The notes beneath the pieces are model-generated. The model was not told the origin of the DNA. It did no database searches and worked only from the letters and a program-made list of their open reading frames with translations. DNA of 64,000 nt, from NCBI RefSeq assembly GCF_003043945.1, contig NZ_PYXG01000001.1, positions 992,001 through 1,056,000 of the forward strand. The letters run 5' to 3'. The translations under genes were made by a program, and so were the position numbers. This DNA comes from Prevotella sp. oral taxon 376. GTDB lineage: Bacteria; Bacteroidota; Bacteroidia; Bacteroidales; Bacteroidaceae. How positions within the stretch are numbered: position 1 is the stretch's first letter; every line of letters starts with the position of its first letter. Shown here piece after piece: positions 59,305-64,000 of this stretch.

Positions 59305-60237
59305 ATGACGCAAGAAGAGACGGATAAAAAATACATGCGACGCTGCATTCAGCTGGCCGGGAACGGCCGGCAGAGCGCCAAGCCGAATCCCATGGTGGGG
59401 GCTGTGCTTGTTGCCGGCGGGCGCATCATCGGCGAGGGCTACCATGTGCGATGCGGTGAGGGGCATGCGGAGGTGAACTGCTTTGCCTCCGTGAGTACTG
59501 AAGACGAGGTCTTGCTCTCTCGGTCGACGCTTTATGTGAGCCTGGAGCCCTGTTCGCACTTTGGCCGGACGCCACCTTGTGCCGACCTTATTATAAGGAA
59601 GGGGGTGCCCCGGGTGGTCGTCGGATGCGTCGACCCGTTTGCCAAAGTGCAGGGGCGGGGCATCCGGAAGCTGCAAGAGGCGGGCGCGGAAGTCGTCGTG
59701 GGCGTTCTCGAAGATGAGTGCCGTGAGCTCAACAGGCGGTTTATCACCTTTAATACGGCTCTTCGTCCCTACATTCTTCTCAAGTGGGCACAGACGGCCG
59801 ACGGCTTTCTGGACGACCATTTCAGACCAATGCAGATCTCTACGGCCTTTACAAGGATGCTCACCCATAAGCTCCGTGCGGAGAATGACGCGATTCTGGT
59901 GGGGCGGGTAACGGCTGAGCGCGACCGTCCGCGGCTGGATGTGCGGGAGTGGAGCGGTCGGGATCCCCGCAGGTTAGTGCTTTCTTCCGCGACCTCCATA
60001 GACAAAATTCTCGACGAATGTTATCAGGAGGGGTTGCAGTCGCTGATCGTGGAGGGAGGGGGGAAGACCCTCGAGAGTTTCATGGAGCGTGATCTGTGGG
60101 ATGAGATACGCGTGGAAACGGGCACGATTGCGGCAGGAGCAGGTACCCGTGCTCCCCGTTTGCCCGGCAATCTTAGGGTAGTGAGGGTTGAAAACTATGA
60201 TGGAAACGAGATTATAACCTATGAGCGAAAGTCATGA
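59305..60237 (+). CDS. ribD: riboflavin biosynthesis deaminase/reductase
   Basis: Bifunctional enzyme of the second and third steps of riboflavin synthesis. The N-terminal deaminase has GEGHAEVNCF (HAE at residues 54-56) and EPCSHFGRTPPCAD (zinc Cys). The C-terminal reductase has LKWAQTADGFLDD and SLIVEGGGKTLESF. The 310-residue length is slightly short for RibD. No FMN riboswitch is visible in the 30-nt gap to prmC; a TAACTTTG at 59145-59152 inside prmC might serve as its promoter. Confidence 0.94.
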   Translation: MTQEETDKKYMRRCIQLAGNGRQSAKPNPMVGAVLVAGGRIIGEGYHVRCGEGHAEVNCFASVSTEDEVLLSRSTLYVSLEPCSHFGRTPPCADLIIRKGVPRVVVGCVDPFAKVQGRGIRKLQEAGAEVVVGVLEDECRELNRRFITFNTALRPYILLKWAQTADGFLDDHFRPMQISTAFTRMLTHKLRAENDAILVGRVTAERDRPRLDVREWSGRDPRRLVLSSATSIDKILDECYQEGLQSLIVEGGGKTLESFMERDLWDEIRVETGTIAAGAGTRAPRLPGNLRVVRVENYDGNEIITYERKS

Positions 60238-60395
60238 CAGCGAATAGATTCACCACACGGCTCAGCGACTCGGACGACTATCAGCGGGAGTTGCTGATCC
60301 GGAAGATAGAGCATGCCGTAGAACAGCTCAAGCTTTCGGAACTGGAAGCCTTGTCGTATGATATGTTTACGAAGGGATATATGAAGGAAGGGTAG
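60234..60395 (+). CDS. hypothetical 53-aa protein overlapping ribD
   Basis: A short frame begins ATGACAGCGAATAG at 60234 with its ATG overlapping the ribD stop (ATGA), and ends TAG at 60393-60395. The product, MTANRFTTRLSDSDDYQREL and onward, is a highly charged helix (IRKIEHAVEQLKLSELEALSYDM). Translational coupling to ribD and a helical composition suggest a real gene. I do not recognise it. Confidence 0.6.
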   Translation: MTANRFTTRLSDSDDYQRELLIRKIEHAVEQLKLSELEALSYDMFTKGYMKEG

Positions 60396-60400
60396 GGCCG

Positions 60401-60583
60401 TTACTTCTTCTCATTGCGGAAAAACCTGTCGTAAAGGGCTCCCGCAAGGATGCCGGCGGTTATCGCCAGCGGGATTACGCCGGGGCTTCCGGTGATAAGG
60501 GAAAGGGCCACTCCGGTTATGGAGCCGTAGAGGACGCCCTTGAAAAGGCCGTTGTGCTTGCTGGAATTCTCGTTCTCGTCCAT
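60401..60583 (-). CDS. hypothetical small membrane protein (60 aa)
   Basis: The hydrophilic N-terminus (MDENENSSKHNGLFKG) is followed by a hydrophobic stretch (VLYGSITGVALSLITGSPGVIPLAITAGILAGALYD, described as residues 17-52) and a basic end RFFRNEKK. The stop-start overlap with the next gene is one base (TAATG), and it is convergent with the 53-aa gene 5 nt away. It is likely a small membrane protein; function unknown. Confidence 0.6.
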   Translation of the reverse strand: MDENENSSKHNGLFKGVLYGSITGVALSLITGSPGVIPLAITAGILAGALYDRFFRNEKK

Positions 60584-60747
60584 TATCTGGCGCCGTTCTC
60601 TTGCTCCAGACCTTTGCAGATATAGCCCACGATATACTCTATCGGGGTCTGCAGCTCCAGGTCGTTGTTGTCCTCCAAGTCTTCAATCAGCTTTCTGATG
60701 ACTGGCCAATAGGGCGAGCTTTCGTATTTCTTGTAGGGATGGCACAT
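60583..60747 (-). CDS. hypothetical small protein (54 aa)
   Basis: A start at 60747 gives MCHPYKKYESSPYWPVIRKL followed by an acidic helix (IEDLEDNNDLELQTPIEYIVGYICKGL). A longer reading to 60801 is possible but would overlap the RNase H gene. It begins 2 nt after the RNase H stop and ends with the overlap to the next gene, so it is part of the argS-DUF2059-rnhA run. I recognise similar small Bacteroidetes proteins but no function. Confidence 0.6.
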   Translation of the reverse strand: MCHPYKKYESSPYWPVIRKLIEDLEDNNDLELQTPIEYIVGYICKGLEQENGAR

Positions 60748-60749
60748 GT

Positions 60750-61223
60750 CTATTTCCTCCCGAAATCGGCGGGTATCTCGCCCCATTTGGTGGTGTCCCA
60801 CTTTTGGATGGGCGTTGTGATGTGGTGCGTGCGAAGCCAGGCCTCGGCCCTGGCGATGACCCGGAAGAGCGGCTCGGTCTGCGGATTATGCTCAAGCTTG
60901 GTCTTGCACTTCTTCTTGTTCACCCATAGAATGGCGTTGTAGGAGTCGCTGTAGATGATCTTGCCGCTGATGCCCTCCCTCTCCATGAGGGCAAGGGCGT
61001 GCACGATGGCAAGGAATTCGCCGATGTTATTGGTGCCGTGGACGGGGCCGAAATGGAAGACTTGTGCGCCCGTTTGCAAGTCAATGGCCTGATATTCCAT
61101 AGGACCGGGGTTGCCGGAACAGGCTGCGTCGACGGCCCAGGCTGTTGCCACAACCTCCGGAGGCAGCGGCAACACGGTGTCGTTGCGGTAGTCGGGCGGG
61201 TTCAGGAGTTCCTTCTTCTTCAT
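60750..61223 (-). CDS. rnhA: ribonuclease HI family protein
   Basis: Cleaves RNA in RNA-DNA hybrids. The 157-residue protein has the four acidic residues in place: Asp32 in VDAACSGNPG, Glu69 in NNIGEF, Asp93 in IIYSDSYNA and Asp153 in IPADFGRK. The GxPGP-like start and KxKxTKW arms match the bacterial RNase HI clade without a viroplasmin domain. It sits 5 nt after the DUF2059 gene. Confidence 0.92.
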   Translation of the reverse strand: MKKKELLNPPDYRNDTVLPLPPEVVATAWAVDAACSGNPGPMEYQAIDLQTGAQVFHFGPVHGTNNIGEFLAIVHALALMEREGISGKIIYSDSYNAILWVNKKKCKTKLEHNPQTEPLFRVIARAEAWLRTHHITTPIQKWDTTKWGEIPADFGRK

Positions 61224-61228
61224 GGTTT

Positions 61229-61708
61229 TTACAGGGTTGTGGGTGTATAACCCTCTTTCTTCAGCTCTTGCAGCACTTCCCGTGCTATGCTCTGGCCTGC
61301 TTTCTGCCCCGCTTCCATCAACTCTTTGTTCAGGGTCGGTATGGTCATGGCGATTTTCTTGCCGAGGGGAGTCTCGTAGAAGGCGATGTATCCCTTGAGG
61401 TCTTCCAGCGTGAGGTATCTTTTATAGATAGGCGTATAGAGGTCGCTGATCCTTTCGAAGAAGAGGTCTCCAAACTTGTCCTCCATCTTATGAATGACTT
61501 CTTCCGGCACATCGGGCAGCATGTTCTCCATCATCTGCATCAGCAAGGGAAACTGGGCGCGGAGGGCAGTGGAAGTGCCGGAAACCAGCATGAGGCGGTC
61601 GAGCGTCTCGCGATATTCCTTGTCGTTGCCCTGCAGGGTGTCGCTTGTCTGTGCGTATCCGTAGCTAAGCGTGCACAGGAAGAAAAACAGAATGGCGGTT
61701 CTTTTCAT
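61229..61708 (-). CDS. DUF2059 domain exported protein
   Basis: A 159-residue protein with signal peptide (AILFFFLCTLSYGYAQ) and the DUF2059 pattern (LYTPIYKRYLTLEDLKGYIAFYETPLGKKIAMTIP). The family is of unknown periplasmic function. It is 9 nt behind argS and 5 nt ahead of rnhA, in an apparent argS operon. Confidence 0.88.
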   Translation of the reverse strand: MKRTAILFFFLCTLSYGYAQTSDTLQGNDKEYRETLDRLMLVSGTSTALRAQFPLLMQMMENMLPDVPEEVIHKMEDKFGDLFFERISDLYTPIYKRYLTLEDLKGYIAFYETPLGKKIAMTIPTLNKELMEAGQKAGQSIAREVLQELKKEGYTPTTL

Positions 61709-61717
61709 ATTTTTTGC

Positions 61718-63532
61718 TTACATTCTTTCCGGAACCTCTATGCCTAATAGCTCCATGCCGTTCTTGATGGTCTTGGCCACATTCTTTGCGATGACAAGAC
61801 GGGTGAGTTTCTCGGTCTCCGTGCCTGCGCTCAGGATGCTGTAGTCATGGTAAAACTGGTTGAAAAGCTTCGTGAGGTCGTAGCAATAGTTGGCAATGCC
61901 GGCCGGATTGTAGTTCTCGCCGGCGTCCGCTACGGCCACTCCAAACTCATTCATCTTCTGAATGAGCTCCACCTCCTTGTCGTTGAGGGGAGCATCTGTC
62001 GCTACCGGTCCGAGATTGAGTCCCTGTTCCGCGGCCTTGCGCATGATGCTGCGGATGCGGGCATAGGTGTATTGGATGAAAGGACCTGTGTTGCCGTTGA
62101 AGTCGATACTCTCTTCCGGATTGAAGAGCATGTTCTTGCGGGCATCTACTTTCAGGATGAAGTACTTCAGCGCGCCGAGTCCCACGATACGGGCAATCTC
62201 CTGCTTCTCCGTTTCAGTCATGTCCTTGAACTTACCGAGCTCGTCGCTTGTCTTGCGGGCATCGTCTATCATGGTGGCTATCAGGTCGTCGGCATCTACC
62301 ACGGTGCCCTCGCGACTCTTCATCTTACCGTTCGGAAGTTCCACCATGCCGTAGGAGAAGTGTACCAAATCCTTGCCCCATTTGAAGCCGAGGCGGTCTA
62401 AAAGAAGGGACAGAACCTGAAAATGGTAGTTCTGCTCATTGCCCACCACATAGATCATCTTGTCGATGGGGTAGTCGTTGAAGCGCATCTCGGCCGTGCC
62501 GATGTCCTGGGTCATGTAGACGCTGGTTCCGTCGGAGCGGATAAGAAGCTTCTGATCGAGGCCTTCCCGGGTGAGATCAGCCCATACGCTGCCGTCTTCC
62601 TTACGGAAGAAGAGGCCTTTTGCAAGCCCCTCCTCCACCTTCTTCTTTCCCTCAAGATAGGTGTTCGACTCGTAGTAGATCTTGTCGAAGCTTACGCCGA
62701 GTGCCTGATAGGTCTCGTCGAAGCCGGCATATACCCAGGAGTTCATCTTCTCCCAGAGGGCACGCACTTCTTTGTCGCCCTGCTCCCACTTGACAAGCAT
62801 CTCGTGGGCTTCCTTGATGAGCGGGGCTTCTGACTTGGCTTTCTCCTCGGCTTTATCTTCGTCGAGGCCGTCGGTTACATATTGCGCCTTGAGGGCTGCA
62901 CACTCTTCACGGTAATGCTTGTCGAAAGCCACATAGTAGTCGCCTATCAGATGGTCGCCTTTCTTGCCGCTGCTTTCGGGAGTTTCACCATCGCCCCACT
63001 TCTGCCATGCCAGCATCGACTTGCAGATATGAATGCCGCGGTCGTTCACGATGTTGGTCTTTACGACCTTATTGCCGTTGGCTTCCATGATTTTTGACAG
63101 CGACCAGCCGAGCAGATTGTTGCGCACATGTCCCAGATGGAGCGGTTTGTTGGTGTTGGGAGACGAGTATTCCACCATCACCAGTGGTGAATCGCCGGTG
63201 GATTTCTTCTCGCCGAACTTCTCGTCGGCATTGATATCGTTCAGCAGAGACAGCCATGCGCCTTTCGCGACGATAAGATTGAGGAACCCCTTGACCACAT
63301 TGAACCTCTCAACGGCTTCACAGTACTGCTGCAAATACAGGCCGATGTCCTGCGCCGTGTCCTCGGGTTTCTTCCTTGAGGCTTTCAAGAAGGGGAACAC
63401 AACGAGCGTGAGGTTGCCCTCGAAGGCCTCCTTGGTCTTCTGTAACTGTATCATCTTGGCTGGCACATCCTGCCCATATAATTCTTTTACGGCCTTGACG
63501 ACGGCACCGCAAATTGTGCTTTCAATATCCAT
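61718..63532 (-). CDS. argS: arginyl-tRNA synthetase
   Basis: Class I synthetase for tRNA-Arg (604 aa). The signature HLGHVRNNLLG near residue 129 and SREG at about 360 (KMKSREGTVVDA) replace HIGH and KMSKS, normal for ArgS. A C-terminal DALR anticodon-binding domain follows. The start MDIESTICGAVVKAV at 63532 is preferred; the upstream frame to 63685 crosses the -7 box TAATTTTG (63615-63608) and is not conserved in character. Confidence 0.96.
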   Translation of the reverse strand: MDIESTICGAVVKAVKELYGQDVPAKMIQLQKTKEAFEGNLTLVVFPFLKASRKKPEDTAQDIGLYLQQYCEAVERFNVVKGFLNLIVAKGAWLSLLNDINADEKFGEKKSTGDSPLVMVEYSSPNTNKPLHLGHVRNNLLGWSLSKIMEANGNKVVKTNIVNDRGIHICKSMLAWQKWGDGETPESSGKKGDHLIGDYYVAFDKHYREECAALKAQYVTDGLDEDKAEEKAKSEAPLIKEAHEMLVKWEQGDKEVRALWEKMNSWVYAGFDETYQALGVSFDKIYYESNTYLEGKKKVEEGLAKGLFFRKEDGSVWADLTREGLDQKLLIRSDGTSVYMTQDIGTAEMRFNDYPIDKMIYVVGNEQNYHFQVLSLLLDRLGFKWGKDLVHFSYGMVELPNGKMKSREGTVVDADDLIATMIDDARKTSDELGKFKDMTETEKQEIARIVGLGALKYFILKVDARKNMLFNPEESIDFNGNTGPFIQYTYARIRSIMRKAAEQGLNLGPVATDAPLNDKEVELIQKMNEFGVAVADAGENYNPAGIANYCYDLTKLFNQFYHDYSILSAGTETEKLTRLVIAKNVAKTIKNGMELLGIEVPERM

Positions 63533-63607
63533 ATCGTATTTGTTTTCCTTTTGCTTTTTGTTTTTTCTCAGACAGGGAATCCTGTTTTGTAAATACTTAG
63601 ATGTGTG

Positions 63608-63615
63608 CAAAATTA
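63608..63615 (-). promoter_or_regulatory. -7 box of the argS operon
   Basis: TAATTTTG on the minus strand, 75 nt before the argS start codon. No clear -33 box lies at the right distance. Confidence 0.5.
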
Positions 63616-63658
63616 CAAAAAAATAATCGGATATAGGGGGAATCCCAAATAAAAATGT

Positions 63659-63666
63659 TACATTTG
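63659..63666 (+). promoter_or_regulatory. -7 box of the YitT-family gene
   Basis: TACATTTG, 21 nt before the start codon and divergent from the argS promoter. Confidence 0.5.
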
Positions 63667-63687
63667 CCAGCAAATGTTTAATCATCT

Positions 63688-64000
63688 ATGAAAACAAAGA
63701 GGAAATCGCGTTATCGAGACTTTCGGGATTATGTCATTATCAGCATCGCCATGCTCATGGGTTCGGTGGGTCTGGTGCTGTTTTTCCTGCCTAACGAGAT
63801 TACGACTGGGGGTATCACGGGGGTCGCTTCTATTCTGTATTGGGGCTTCCAGATTCCGGTGTCGCTCACTTTCTTTGTCATGAATGCCGTTCTCATGATG
63901 TTCGCCCTGCGCATTTTGGGCTGGAAGTTTTGCGTGAAGACCATTTACGCAGTTGTTCTCTTCACGGTTATCACTTCTCTATTGCAATACTATGTGGGTG
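63688..64000 (+). CDS. YitT family membrane protein (5' part)
   Basis: The frame starts MKTKRKSRYRDFRDYVIISI and is open to the window end (104 residues). Membrane segments are visible at residues about 15-33, 50-66, 69-77 and 84-101. The motif NEITTGGITGVASILY is typical of the YitT/DUF161 family. Function unknown in this phylum. The C-terminal half lies outside the window. Confidence 0.85.
   Translation, partial: MKTKRKSRYRDFRDYVIISIAMLMGSVGLVLFFLPNEITTGGITGVASILYWGFQIPVSLTFFVMNAVLMMFALRILGWKFCVKTIYAVVLFTVITSLLQYYVG

Overview
The window looks like chromosome of a Bacteroidales bacterium, most likely a member of the Prevotellaceae. The evidence is a SusC/SusD pair, several TonB-type outer-membrane proteins with carboxypeptidase-like N-domains, GLPGLI, DKNYY, DUF4271 and DUF4369 proteins, a fused SecDF, and promoters of the Bacteroidetes sigma-ABfr type (TTTG, about 20 nt, TAnnTTTG). 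I see no rRNA genes, insertion sequences, prophage, integrase or CRISPR array. The first 650 nt and the SusCD region are visibly more A+T-rich than the rest.

Layout. 1-1150: a small A+T-rich cassette of three unknown genes. 1440-6810: a SAM-II-type riboswitch and a co-directional run metK, DUF4271, hemD, rnpA, yidD, tyrS, then tRNA-Gln. 7290-12750: an isolated SusC/SusD pair. 13000-18670: HU, a rhomboid protease, an EEP-family hydrolase and secDF. 18860-24680: tRNA-Arg with an ADP-ribosylglycohydrolase, then an outer-membrane barrel protein and a GH92 alpha-mannosidase. 24825-30362: a Na/Pi cotransporter, and a membrane protein / winged-helix regulator / outer-membrane protein cassette. 30560-36320: cysteine desulfidase, DsbD, metG. 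36590-43000: a DKNYY protein, a GH31 alpha-glucosidase, a patatin-barrel protein and an rRNA methyltransferase. 43060-48570: a membrane-anchored winged-helix regulator divergent from a GLPGLI / TonB-receptor pair, then a second DKNYY protein. 48630-53840: a tRNA-Leu-led run (TPR lipoprotein, DUF4369 thioredoxin-fold protein, comM, TlpA-like protein). 53930-60240: pyrE, SRPBCC, argH and a lipoprotein; prmC, recX, comF; ribD divergent. 60230-64000: tiny genes, RNase H, DUF2059, argS, and the 5' part of a YitT-family gene.

The most unusual feature is a family of intergenic repeats. At six places (1259, 24719, 36487, 42138, 47813, 56365) there is a 66-bp element made of exactly three 22-bp units, each with a half-site like CGATTTYGTC and often an inverted partner. 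Two further places (18691, 30414) carry a different sequence (GTTACAAGC/GCTTGTAAC type) with the same architecture, three or four 22-bp imperfect palindromes. All eight lie at or just beyond the 3' end of a gene. One runs into the coding sequence of an RNA methyltransferase and supplies its C-terminus and stop codon; another abuts a promoter.

Other points worth attention are the SAM-II aptamer heading an operon that also holds hemD, rnpA and tyrS; a one-component regulator apparently derived from a histidine kinase, with Phe where the phospho-accepting His should be, joined to an OmpR-type DNA-binding domain; a thioredoxin-fold lipoprotein lacking its CxxC; and tRNA genes that seem to lead protein-coding transcripts.
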